From: Nucisporomicrobium flavum
Lineage (GTDB): Bacteria > Actinomycetota > Actinomycetes > Mycobacteriales > Micromonosporaceae
DNA: 64,000 nucleotides
Reading direction: 5' to 3'
NCBI RefSeq assembly: GCF_016464385.1
Contig: NZ_JADMLH010000004.1
Coordinates: 451,479 to 515,478, forward strand
Below are positions 41,822 to 49,879 of the stretch, one piece after another. A program made the position numbers and the translations under genes. The notes under the pieces are model-generated. The model worked only from the letters and a program-made list of their open reading frames with translations. It was not told the DNA's origin and made no database searches. Position 1 is the first letter of the stretch, and the number at the start of each line of letters is the position of its first letter.

Positions 41822-43351
41822 ATGAGTGCCGACCCTGTACCCAGCACCGACGAAGAACGACTCGCTCAGCTCGGCTACCAGCAGGAACTGCACCGCCGAC
41901 TGTCCGGCTTCTCGAACTTCGCGGTCTCCTTCTCCATCATCTCGATCCTCGCCGGCGCGATCACGTCGTACGGCATCGCCATGACCGCCGGTGGGCCGCT
42001 CGCCATCACCGTCGGGTGGCTCTTCGTCGGTGTCATGGTCACCTTCGTGGCCCTGGCGATGGCGGAGGTCTGTTCGGCGTACCCGACCGCCGGCGCCCTC
42101 TACTGGTGGGCCGCCGCGCTCGCGAAACGGAACAAGGCCGCCTGGGCCTGGTTCGTGGGCTGGTTCAACTTCCTCGGTGAGGTGGCCGTCACCGCCGCGA
42201 TCGATTTCGGTGCGGCGATCACCACGTCCGCCTTTCTCAGCCTCACGTTCGACATGGAAGTCACGGCCGGGCGTACGTTCCTGATTTTCCTCGTCATCAT
42301 CGTGGTGCACGGCCTGCTGAACACGTTCGGCGTCAGCCTGGTCCGGCTCCTCTCCGACGTCAGCGCATGGTGGCATCTCATCGGCGTCGCCGTCATCGTC
42401 GTTCTGCTCGCCGTCATTCCCGACAGTCACAAGCCGATTTCCGAGGTCTTCTTCGAGGTACGCAACGAGACGGGCTTCACGTTCGCCGGGGCGGGTGCTT
42501 ACGCCGTACTCATCGGATTGTTGATGGCGCAGTACACGTACACCGGATATGACGCCTCGGCGCACGTAGCGGAAGAGACACACGATGCGGCGCGCGCAGC
42601 GCCGCGAGGAATCGTGATGTCCGTGGTGGTTTCCGTGATCGCCGGCTTCGTGCTGCTGGTCGCCATCACGTGGGCGATCCAGGACTACGAGGCGGAGCGT
42701 ACGACCGATCTCGGGCTGCCTCCCGCGCAGATCTTCATCGACGCGGTCGGGCACGACCTCGGCACGTTCCTGCTGTTCATCTGCATGGTGGCGCAGTGGT
42801 TCTGTGGCATGGCATCGGTCACCGCCAATTCCCGGATGGCGTACGCGTTCGCTCGCGACGGCGCGTTGCCCGGGTCGCGGCTGTGGAAGCAGGTCAACCC
42901 TCGCACGGGTACGCCGACGAACTCGATCTGGCTCTGCGTCACGATCAGCACGATTCTGGTGCTGCCGTCGCTGTGGAACACCACGGCCTATCTCGCGGCG
43001 ACGTCCATTGCGGTCATCGGCCTCTACATCGCGTACGTCGGCCCGGTGCTGTTGCGCCGGCTCAGTCACGATTTCCAGCCGGGACCGTGGAATCTCGGCC
43101 GCTGGAGTGCCCCGATCGGCTGGATCGCGATCGTGTGGGTCGTCGTCATCTGCGTGCTGTTCGTTCTGCCGACCGCGAGTCCCATCACCGCGTCGACCTT
43201 CAACTACACGATCGTCGCCGTGGTGGTCGTGGTCGGTGCGGCCACCGTGTGGTGGTTCGCCAGCGCCCGGAAATGGTTCACCGGACCGCGCCAGAACCTC
43301 CTGGAAAAGGCCGCCCACGGGGAGCAGACCATGCCCGCACCGCCTGAGTGA
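41822..43351 (+). CDS. APC-superfamily amino acid/choline-type permease
   Basis: 509 residues with about 12 membrane helices. The N-terminus YQQELHRRLSGFSNFAVSFS-IISILAG and AEVCSAYPTAGALYWWAAAL are the signature of the ACT/GABA-choline branch of the APC superfamily. Also MAQYTYTGYDASAHVAEETH (substrate loop) and GMASVTANSRMAYAFARDGA. It heads the cluster with the GlnA4-type ligase, aldehyde dehydrogenase, SDR and hydrolases, and so probably imports the amine used there (ethanolamine, polyamine or GABA; inference). A hairpin lies between it and glnA. Confidence 0.92.
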   Translation: MSADPVPSTDEERLAQLGYQQELHRRLSGFSNFAVSFSIISILAGAITSYGIAMTAGGPLAITVGWLFVGVMVTFVALAMAEVCSAYPTAGALYWWAAALAKRNKAAWAWFVGWFNFLGEVAVTAAIDFGAAITTSAFLSLTFDMEVTAGRTFLIFLVIIVVHGLLNTFGVSLVRLLSDVSAWWHLIGVAVIVVLLAVIPDSHKPISEVFFEVRNETGFTFAGAGAYAVLIGLLMAQYTYTGYDASAHVAEETHDAARAAPRGIVMSVVVSVIAGFVLLVAITWAIQDYEAERTTDLGLPPAQIFIDAVGHDLGTFLLFICMVAQWFCGMASVTANSRMAYAFARDGALPGSRLWKQVNPRTGTPTNSIWLCVTISTILVLPSLWNTTAYLAATSIAVIGLYIAYVGPVLLRRLSHDFQPGPWNLGRWSAPIGWIAIVWVVVICVLFVLPTASPITASTFNYTIVAVVVVVGAATVWWFASARKWFTGPRQNLLEKAAHGEQTMPAPPE

Positions 43352-43362
43352 TCGTGCTCACA

Positions 43363-43386
43363 GGGGCCGGGCACCCGCCCGGCCCC
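43363..43386 (+). terminator. Hairpin between the permease and glnA4
   Basis: GGGGCCGGGC (43363-43372) and GCCCGGCCCC (43377-43386) are perfect arms with an ACCC loop. It could reduce read-through into glnA4 or end the permease transcript. Confidence 0.65.
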
Positions 43387-43423
43387 GAAGAAAATGTCGG
43401 TCCCCTGCGATAGGACATCACCC

Positions 43424-44770
43424 ATGAACCTCGAGGACCTCGACGTCGCGGTCGACAACGGCACCATCGACACCGTCCTGCTCGCGCTCACCGACATGCA
43501 GGGCCGCCTGCAGGGCAAACGTCTGCATGGCCGCTACTTCGTGGACGAGGTCGTCCGGGGCGGCAGCGAGGGCTGCAACTATCTGCTCGCGGTGGACGTC
43601 GACATGAACACCGTCGACGGGTACGCGATGAGCTCGTGGGACAGCGGCTACGGCGACTTCGTCATGCGGCCCGACTTCACCACGCTGCGGCACGTGCCGT
43701 GGCTGCCCGGCACCGCGATGGTCCTCGCCGACCTCGAGACCACCGACGGCGAGGCGGTCTACGCCTCGCCGCGGCAGATCCTGCGCCGCCAGCTCGACCG
43801 CCTGGCCGAGCACGGGCTCACCGCCTTCGCCGGGACGGAGCTCGAGTTCGTGCTCTACAAGGACACCTACGAGCAGGCGTACGCGAAGAACTACCGGGAT
43901 CTGATCCCGGCCAATCAGTACAACGTGGATTATTCGCTGCTCGGGACAGCACGCGTGGAGCCACTGCTGCGCCGCATCCGCAACGAGATGGCCGGCGCGG
44001 GCCTGGTTCCCGAGAGCGCCAAGGGCGAGTGCAACCTGGGTCAGCACGAGATCGCCTTCCGGTACGCCGACGCGCTGACCGCCGCCGACCACCACGTCAT
44101 CTACAAGAACGGCGCCAAGGAGATCGCCGCGCAGGAGGGCATGGCGCTGACGTTCATGGCCAAGCCCAACGAGCGGGAGGGCAACTCCTGTCACATCCAC
44201 TTCTCCTTGCGCGGGGAGGACGGCCGGTCCGCGATGCTGGGCGACGGGCCGGCGCACCTCTCGGTGATCGGCCAGCAGGTGCTCGCCGGGCTGCTCGCCA
44301 CCATGCGTGAGTTCAGCCTGCTGTTCGCGCCGAACATCAACTCGTACAAGCGCTACCAGCCCGGCTCGTTCGCCCCGACGGCGTTGCGCTGGGGCGTCGA
44401 CAACCGGACCTGCTCGCTGCGGATAGCCGGGCACGGCCAGGGCATGCGCGTGGAGAACAGGGTGCCCGGCGGCGACGTCAACCCGTACCTGGCCATCGCG
44501 GCGCTCGTCGCGGGCGCGCTGCACGGCATCGAGAACGAGCTGAGCCTCGAGGACGAGTTCAAGGGCAACGCGTACGACGACAGCAGCGCGCCCCGGGTGC
44601 CCACGACATTGCGGGATGCGATGGACCTGTGGGAACGGGGGCCGGTGGCGGCCGCCGCGTTCGGCGACGACGTGGTGGCGCATTACGCGAACATGGCGCG
44701 CGTGGAGCTGGCGGCGTTCGACGCCGCGGTGACCGACTGGGAGTTGCGGCGGGGCTTCGAGCGGATGTGA
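43424..44770 (+). CDS. glnA4: Glutamine synthetase-like gamma-glutamyl ligase (GlnA4 type)
   Basis: 448 residues of the GS-beta-grasp/catalytic fold: substrate segment FAGTELEFVLYKDTYEQAYA, ATP/metal motifs ESAKGECNLGQHEIAFRYAD and NEREGNSCHIHFSLRG, KRYQPGSFAPTALRWGVDNR and ENRVPGGDVNPYLAI. It lacks the adenylylation-site region of housekeeping GlnA. Order with aldehyde dehydrogenase, SDR and amidotransferase matches M. tuberculosis Rv2857c-Rv2860c (from memory). GlnA4 of Streptomyces coelicolor is described as a gamma-glutamylethanolamide synthetase and GlnA2/GlnA3 as gamma-glutamylpolyamine synthetases; which amine is used here is not decided by sequence. ATG 43424. Confidence 0.9.
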   Translation: MNLEDLDVAVDNGTIDTVLLALTDMQGRLQGKRLHGRYFVDEVVRGGSEGCNYLLAVDVDMNTVDGYAMSSWDSGYGDFVMRPDFTTLRHVPWLPGTAMVLADLETTDGEAVYASPRQILRRQLDRLAEHGLTAFAGTELEFVLYKDTYEQAYAKNYRDLIPANQYNVDYSLLGTARVEPLLRRIRNEMAGAGLVPESAKGECNLGQHEIAFRYADALTAADHHVIYKNGAKEIAAQEGMALTFMAKPNEREGNSCHIHFSLRGEDGRSAMLGDGPAHLSVIGQQVLAGLLATMREFSLLFAPNINSYKRYQPGSFAPTALRWGVDNRTCSLRIAGHGQGMRVENRVPGGDVNPYLAIAALVAGALHGIENELSLEDEFKGNAYDDSSAPRVPTTLRDAMDLWERGPVAAAAFGDDVVAHYANMARVELAAFDAAVTDWELRRGFERM

Positions 44771-44820
44771 CGGGTCGCGATGCCGGGGTCGGTCCGGGCG
44801 CGGCCGGCCGGCGGCTGACG

Positions 44821-44856
44821 CTGGGGCTGGGGCTGGGGCTGGGGCTGGGGCTGGGG
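44821..44856. repeat. Six copies of a 6-bp repeat (ctgggg)
   Basis: An exact hexamer run lies between glnA4 and the aldehyde dehydrogenase gene. It could slip in length and, on the G-rich strand, form quadruplex structures. The remainder of 44771-44953 holds no gene. Confidence 0.85.
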
Positions 44857-44953
44857 CTGCGGCGTCGCGTCGGCGCTGGGACCTGCGGTGATGTTCGCCG
44901 GGGCGGGGCGGCGGGATGCCGCCGTCGTGTGATGATGCGCGAGGAGGTGGGGC

Positions 44954-46315
44954 GTGGACAGCTCTGATGTGATCAATCCTGCGACCGGGGCGGTGTTCAC
45001 CGCCGTACCGGCGAACGGGGTTACCGAGACCGACGCCGCGATCGAACGCGCGCAGCGGGCCTTCATGTCGTGGCGGGAAGTGGCGCCCGGGGACCGGGCG
45101 CGGCTGCTGCGGCGTTTCGCTGCCGTGGTGGACGACCACATCGAGGAGCTGGCCGCGCTCGAGGTGCGCAACTCCGGGCACACCATCGGGAATGCCCGCT
45201 GGGAGGCCGGCAACGTCCGGGACGTGCTCGACTACTACGCGGGGGCGCCCGAGCGGTTGTCCGGGCGGCAGATCCCCGTGCCGGGCGGCATCGATGTGAC
45301 GTTCCACGAGCCGCTCGGGGTCGTCGGGATCATCGTGCCGTGGAACTTCCCGATGCCGATCGCCGGATGGGGCTTCGCACCCGCACTGGCCGCCGGCAAC
45401 ACCGTGGTGCTCAAGCCGGCCGAGGTGACGCCGCTCACCGCGATCCGGCTGGGGGAGCTCGCCCTGGAAGCCGGGCTGCCCGAGGGAGTGTTCACCGTCA
45501 TCCCCGGCAAGGGCAGCGTCGTGGGACAACGGTTCGTCGAGCATCCCGCCGTACGCAAGGTCTGCTTCACGGGGTCGACGCCGGTCGGGAAATCGATCAT
45601 GGCGGGCTGTGCCGACCAGGTGAAACGGGTGACGCTCGAGCTGGGCGGCAAGAGCGCCAACATCGTGTTCGCCGACGCGGACCTGGAGCGGGCCGCGGCG
45701 ACGGCGCCGGGCGGGGTCTTCGACAACGCCGGCCAGGACTGCTGCGCGCGGTCGCGGCTGCTGGTGCAGGAGTCCGTGTACGAGCGGTTCCTGTCGCTGC
45801 TGGAGCCCGCCGTGAAGGCGTTCCGGGTGCAGGACCCGGCGCTCGACACCGCGGAGATGGGGCCGCTGATCTCGGCCGCGCACCGGGACAAGGTCGCGTC
45901 CTACACCGGCGACGCCGAGGTGGCCTTCACCGGGGAGGCGCCCGGCGGCGACGGCTGGTGGTTCCCGCCGACAGTGCTGCTCGCGCGCTCCTCCAGCGAC
46001 CGGCACTGGCGCGAAGAGGTGTTCGGGCCGGTGCTGTCGGTCATGCCGTTCCACGACGAGGCCGAGGCGATCGAGCTGGCCAACGACACCGAGTACGGCC
46101 TGTCCGGCTCGATCTGGACGCGCGACCTCGGGCGGGCGCTGCGGGTGTCGAGGGGCGTGCAGAGCGGCAACCTGAGCGTCAACTCGCACTCCTCGGTGCG
46201 CTACTGGACGCCGTTCGGTGGGATGAAGCAGTCCGGGCTCGGCCGCGAGCTGGGTCCCGACGCGCTGCTGAGCTTCACCGACGTCAAGAACGTGTTCATC
46301 TCGACGGACAGCTGA
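44954..46315 (+). CDS. NAD(P)-dependent aldehyde dehydrogenase
   Basis: 453 residues. Motifs: VPWNFPMPIAGWGFAPALAA, LKPAEVTPLTAIRLGELALE, FTGSTPVGKSIM (cofactor), ELGGKSANIVFADADLE (general base E), catalytic C263 in NAGQDCCAR, EEVFGPVLSVMPF and GGMKQSGLGRELG. GTG 44954. Likely oxidises the aldehyde intermediate of the gamma-glutamylated amine, as PuuC does in the Puu pathway. 11 nt precede the SDR gene, so they are co-transcribed. Confidence 0.93.
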   Translation: MDSSDVINPATGAVFTAVPANGVTETDAAIERAQRAFMSWREVAPGDRARLLRRFAAVVDDHIEELAALEVRNSGHTIGNARWEAGNVRDVLDYYAGAPERLSGRQIPVPGGIDVTFHEPLGVVGIIVPWNFPMPIAGWGFAPALAAGNTVVLKPAEVTPLTAIRLGELALEAGLPEGVFTVIPGKGSVVGQRFVEHPAVRKVCFTGSTPVGKSIMAGCADQVKRVTLELGGKSANIVFADADLERAAATAPGGVFDNAGQDCCARSRLLVQESVYERFLSLLEPAVKAFRVQDPALDTAEMGPLISAAHRDKVASYTGDAEVAFTGEAPGGDGWWFPPTVLLARSSSDRHWREEVFGPVLSVMPFHDEAEAIELANDTEYGLSGSIWTRDLGRALRVSRGVQSGNLSVNSHSSVRYWTPFGGMKQSGLGRELGPDALLSFTDVKNVFISTDS

Positions 46316-46326
46316 GAGGGTCGGCA

Positions 46327-47091
46327 GTGGAGCGTTTGCAGGATCGGATCGCCGTTATCACCGGCGCGGGCAGCGGCATCGGGCTGGCCACCGCGCGGCG
46401 GTTCGCCGCCGAGGGTGCCAAGGTGATCTGCGTCGACATCTCGGCGGATGCCGGTAAGGCGGTCGCCGACGAGGTGGGCGGCGAGTTCGTGGCGTGCGAC
46501 GTCAGCGACGAGGAGTCGGTGCGCGCGCTGTTCGACGGGGTGGTGGAACGGCACGGGCGGGTGGACATCGCGTTCAACAACGCCGGCATCTCGCCGCCGG
46601 ACGACGACTCCATCCTGGTCACCGGCATCGAGGCCTGGGAACGGGTGCTCAAGGTCAACACTACGAGCGTCTTCTTCTGCTGCAAGTACGCGATCCCGCA
46701 CATGCAGCGCCAGGGCAAGGGCTCGATCATCAACACCGCCTCGTTCGTCGCGCTGCTCGGGGCGGCCACGTCGCAGATCGCGTACACGGCGAGCAAGGGC
46801 GGGGTGCTGGCGATGACCCGCGAGCTCGGCGTGCAGTTCGCACGGGAGGGCATCCGGATCAACGCGCTGTGCCCCGGCCCGGTCGCTACGCCGCTGCTCA
46901 TGGACTTGTTCGCCAAGGACCCCGAGCGGGCGGCGCGGCGGCTCGTGCACGTGCCGATGGGACGGTTCGCCGAGCCGGAGGAGATAGCGGCGGCCGTCGC
47001 GTTCCTCGCCAGCGACGACGCCTCGTTCATGACCGCCGCCCAGTTCGTGGTGGACGGCGGCATCACCGGCGCGTACGTCACCCCGCTGTGA
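46327..47091 (+). CDS. Short-chain dehydrogenase in the glutamylation cluster
   Basis: 254-residue classical SDR: GTG 46327 with GAGAGGG upstream. GAGSGIGLATARRFAAEGAK, ICVDISADAGKAV (Asp, so NAD preference), VDIAFNNAGISPP, catalytic S at INTASFVALL and YTASKGGVLA, and the C-terminal GRFAEPEEIAAAVAFLASDD. Substrate probably the hydroxyl of a gamma-glutamylated alkanolamine, converted to the aldehyde for the neighbouring dehydrogenase (inference). Its stop overlaps the next ATG (TGATG). Confidence 0.92.
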   Translation: MERLQDRIAVITGAGSGIGLATARRFAAEGAKVICVDISADAGKAVADEVGGEFVACDVSDEESVRALFDGVVERHGRVDIAFNNAGISPPDDDSILVTGIEAWERVLKVNTTSVFFCCKYAIPHMQRQGKGSIINTASFVALLGAATSQIAYTASKGGVLAMTRELGVQFAREGIRINALCPGPVATPLLMDLFAKDPERAARRLVHVPMGRFAEPEEIAAAVAFLASDDASFMTAAQFVVDGGITGAYVTPL

Positions 47092-47807
47092 TGCGTCCGG
47101 TCATCGGCATCACCACCTATGTGGAACCGGCCACTTGGGGGGTCTGGCACGACCTGCCCACCGCGCTGATCCCGCAGGACTACGTCGCCGCGGTGACCGC
47201 CGCGGGAGGCCGGGCCGTGCTCCTGCCCCCGGACGACCTCGACGCCGACGTGCTCGGCGTGCTCGATGGCCTGCTGCTCAGCGGCGGTGCCGACCTCGAA
47301 CCCGAGCTGTACGGGCAGAGCCCCCAGCCGCTGACGGTCACTCGTCCCGAGCGCGATGCGGCGGAACTGCTGCTCGCCCGGGCGGCGCTCGGCCGTGACA
47401 TGCCGGTGCTGGGCGTGTGCCGCGGCATGCAGCTGCTCACCGTCGCCGCCGGCGGCACGCTGCACCAGCACATCCCCGACGTGCTCGGCCACGAGGGACA
47501 CCGCCCGGCGCCCGCCGTGTACGGGCACCAGGAGGTCGTGTTCACCACGGGCAGCCGGATCGCCGCGCTCATGGGCGAGGACCGCCGCGTTCAGTGCTAC
47601 CACCACCAGGGCGTAGCGGATGCCGGGTCGCTCACGGTGACCGGGCGTACGGAGGACGGGCTGGTCGAGGCGGTGGAGGAGCCGTCGAGGACCTTCGTGC
47701 TCGGGGTGCAGTGGCATCCGGAGGTGGTGCGGGACAAGCGGCTGTTCGGGGCACTCGTCGCGGCGGCGAGGGAGTACGGGAGCCGGCGGTCCGGGTCGCA
47801 GCACTGA
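47091..47807 (+). CDS. Gamma-glutamyl hydrolase of the class I amidotransferase fold (peptidase C26), copy 1
   Basis: 238 residues. Nucleophile C110 in VLGVCRGMQLLTVAAGGTLH, catalytic H in LGVQWHPEVV followed by E. Also ITTYVEPATWGVWHDLP and DGLLLSGGADLEPELYG, typical of PuuD-like gamma-glutamyl-gamma-aminobutyrate hydrolases. It starts within the SDR stop codon, so it is coupled. It would release glutamate from the oxidised gamma-glutamyl product. A second copy lies about 480 bp downstream. Confidence 0.92.
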   Translation: MRPVIGITTYVEPATWGVWHDLPTALIPQDYVAAVTAAGGRAVLLPPDDLDADVLGVLDGLLLSGGADLEPELYGQSPQPLTVTRPERDAAELLLARAALGRDMPVLGVCRGMQLLTVAAGGTLHQHIPDVLGHEGHRPAPAVYGHQEVVFTTGSRIAALMGEDRRVQCYHHQGVADAGSLTVTGRTEDGLVEAVEEPSRTFVLGVQWHPEVVRDKRLFGALVAAAREYGSRRSGSQH

Positions 47808-48288
47808 GGAGGCGTGCGGCAGGGAGTTCGCGGGCGGGCTCGCGGGGTCGGACGGTCTTCGGCAGCGGCGGTCCTGGGCAGCGGCGGAACGGGCTGGGGC
47901 GGCGGCGGGCGGCTACCGTGGGGAGGACCACCCGGGCCCTCGTTGGAGTGACGGGCTTGATCGCCGGCATCGAGAAGCGGCGATAATGGTGGAAACCCGA
48001 CCGAACCCGCGATGCAGGTTCGCCGACGATGGCGTCGGTTGACGAGGCTTCGGGTCGGACGGCTCGCTCCGGGGCTGCTCAGCATGATTAGTGGGCCGGA
48101 GCCGGGTCATAGACATCATCGTGCCGGCAATGCCGTCGGCCTCGTACCTGTTGATGACCGCCGCCCGCCGGTGTGCCGGGGCGGGCCGGTTTCTGAGCCC
48201 TGGACTGCCACATTCGCCGGGAATCCCGCTCAGGCGCCGTACCCGCCGGCCGATAGCGAAGATCTGGAGACCCGAGGAGGATCGCCGC

Positions 48289-49038
48289 ATGCGCAGGCCT
48301 TTGATCGGACTGACCTCGTACGCCGAGCACGTCACGTACAACGGCAACGACGTCATGGCCGGGATGCTGCCCATGTCGTACGTCAAGGCGGTGCACGCCA
48401 CCGGTGGCCGCGCAGTCCTGATCACCCCCGATGATCCGGGCACCGACGTGCTGGAATCGCTGGACGGCATCGTGTTCGCCGGCGGCGGGGACATCGACCC
48501 GTCGCACTGGGGCGCCGAGCGGCATCCGGCCACCGAAGCCGATTCCGGGCGGGACGCCGCGGAGCTGATGCTGATGCGGGCGGCGCTGGAGGCCGACGTA
48601 CCCGTGCTCGGTGTGTGCCGGGGCATGCAGGTGATGGCCGTGGCCACCGGGGGTTCGCTGCACCAGCACCTGCCCGATGTGATCGGCCACGACCGGCATC
48701 GGGCCGCCGCCGGCACCGACCCGCTCGCGGCGGACGCGTCGGCGTTCGGGCGGCACGACGTCGAACTGCAGCGTGGGTCGCGGGCGATGGCCCTGCTCGG
48801 CGGGCGGATCACGGTCAACTCGTTCCACCACCAGGCGGTCGACGACCCGGGGACGTTCACGATCAGCGGCTGGTGCCCCGACGACCGGGTCGTCGAGATC
48901 CTCGAGGCTCGGGACCGGGAGTTCGCGCTGGGCGTGCAGTGGCATCCCGAGCGCACGGGTGACCTGCGGGTCTTCGCCGCGCTGGCGCAGGCGGCCGCGC
49001 GCCGCGCGGGCCTCGGCACATCGGCCCTCGCCGCCTGA
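48289..49038 (+). CDS. Gamma-glutamyl hydrolase of the class I amidotransferase fold (peptidase C26), copy 2
   Basis: 249 residues. Nucleophile C110 in VLGVCRGMQVMAVATGGSLH, catalytic His in GVQWHPERTG, and RPLIGLTSYAEHVTYNGNDV at the start. The layout is very close to copy 1 (same Cys position) but differs in the middle (RAAAGTDPLAADASAFGRHD insertion). It has GAGGAGG before ATG 48289; an upstream open frame is not supported. It probably has a different gamma-glutamyl substrate or is a duplicate. The 480-bp space between the copies (47808-48288) holds no other gene I can support. Confidence 0.92.
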   Translation: MRRPLIGLTSYAEHVTYNGNDVMAGMLPMSYVKAVHATGGRAVLITPDDPGTDVLESLDGIVFAGGGDIDPSHWGAERHPATEADSGRDAAELMLMRAALEADVPVLGVCRGMQVMAVATGGSLHQHLPDVIGHDRHRAAAGTDPLAADASAFGRHDVELQRGSRAMALLGGRITVNSFHHQAVDDPGTFTISGWCPDDRVVEILEARDREFALGVQWHPERTGDLRVFAALAQAAARRAGLGTSALAA

Positions 49039-49110
49039 CCCCAACCTGAGCCCCCCGCGCGGGCTTCGGCGCCCAAAACCGCGCTCCGCGCGAGACAGGT
49101 GGGGGACGCC

Positions 49111-49232
49111 GGAAAGGCGGGGGCGCGGGAAAGGCGGGGGCGCGGGAAAGGCGGGGGCGCGGGAAAGGCGGGGGCGCCGGAAAGGCGGGGGACGCCGGAA
49201 AGGCGGAGGCGCGTGGAAAGCGAGCGCCCCGC
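49111..49232. repeat. 17-bp tandem array
   Basis: ggaaaggcgggggcgcg units start at 49111, 49128, 49145, 49162, 49179 (period 17), then 49197 and 49215 (period 18). The array lies between the convergent C26 copy 2 and HD genes and is purine-rich on the plus strand. Not coding, because 17 is not a multiple of three. Confidence 0.85.
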
Positions 49233-49248
49233 GAAACGACGCCCCGGT

Positions 49249-49815
49249 TCACACCGGGAAAGCCGCCTGGAAAGCGAGCCGCTCCTCAGCCCCACCGGCC
49301 AGATCCTGAACAAGGTCGTCCAGCGCCAGGAACGCCTCCCACGGCGCCCCGCCCAGATGCTCTGCCACCCGGGCCTCCAGCGACTCCACCCGCGCCCCTT
49401 TCCAGATCTTGTCCGCGAGGCTGACCAGCAGATCCTCCAGCCCCACCTCCGCCGCCTCCCACGACCCGTGCGTCGCCGCGAACCGGGCCAGGTGACTCGG
49501 CACGCCGTACCGGATCAGGAGGTCTCGGCCCGCCGCTTCGTGGCGGTGGCCGGGGCCGGTCAGTTCTTCGGGGTGCTGCACCTTGCCGATGTCGTGGGTG
49601 GCCGCGCCGAACAGCACCGCCGTCGTGTCGAACGGCAGGTCAGGGGTGCGCCGGCCGAGGCGGTCCGTGATGGACCAGGCGACGTCGTGGACCGCTCGGA
49701 GGTGGGCGCCGAGGCGGGGCGGGGCGTTCAGGTCGTGGAGGAGCTCCGCGGCCGTGGGCGGCAGGGGACGCAGGCCCGGTCGGGTGAGGGCCTGCTCGAG
49801 ACCCGGGGTTGCCAC
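49249..49815 (-). CDS. HD-domain metal-dependent phosphohydrolase-like protein
   Basis: 188 residues from GTG 49815. HD-type ligands: AHLRAVHDVAWSITDR, VLFGAATHDIGKVQHP (the HD pair), TGPGHRHEAAGRDLLI and LLVSLADKIWKG (final Asp). The family contains nucleotidases, phosphodiesterases and dGTPases; nothing here specifies the substrate. TACCCT 7 nt upstream and no ribosome site suggest a leaderless mRNA. Divergent from the large hybrid kinase gene, so the two may share control. Confidence 0.85.
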   Translation of the reverse strand: MATPGLEQALTRPGLRPLPPTAAELLHDLNAPPRLGAHLRAVHDVAWSITDRLGRRTPDLPFDTTAVLFGAATHDIGKVQHPEELTGPGHRHEAAGRDLLIRYGVPSHLARFAATHGSWEAAEVGLEDLLVSLADKIWKGARVESLEARVAEHLGGAPWEAFLALDDLVQDLAGGAEERLAFQAAFPV

Positions 49816-49822
49816 GCGCGCA

Positions 49823-49828
49823 AGGGTA
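49823..49828 (-). promoter_or_regulatory. Probable -10 box (TACCCT) of the HD gene
   Basis: On the minus strand TACCCT is followed by 7 nt and GTG 49815, the leaderless spacing. Confidence 0.45.
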
Positions 49829-49879
49829 GCTACGGTTACCGTGCAGGTCTCGTTGGAACGGACACGTCCGGGAGGATGC

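Noticed and set aside
43418..46189. A 900-codon open frame antisense to glnA4 and the aldehyde dehydrogenase
   Set aside because: Composition is His/Arg/Asp/Gly-rich without motifs; the sense strand genes are unambiguous.
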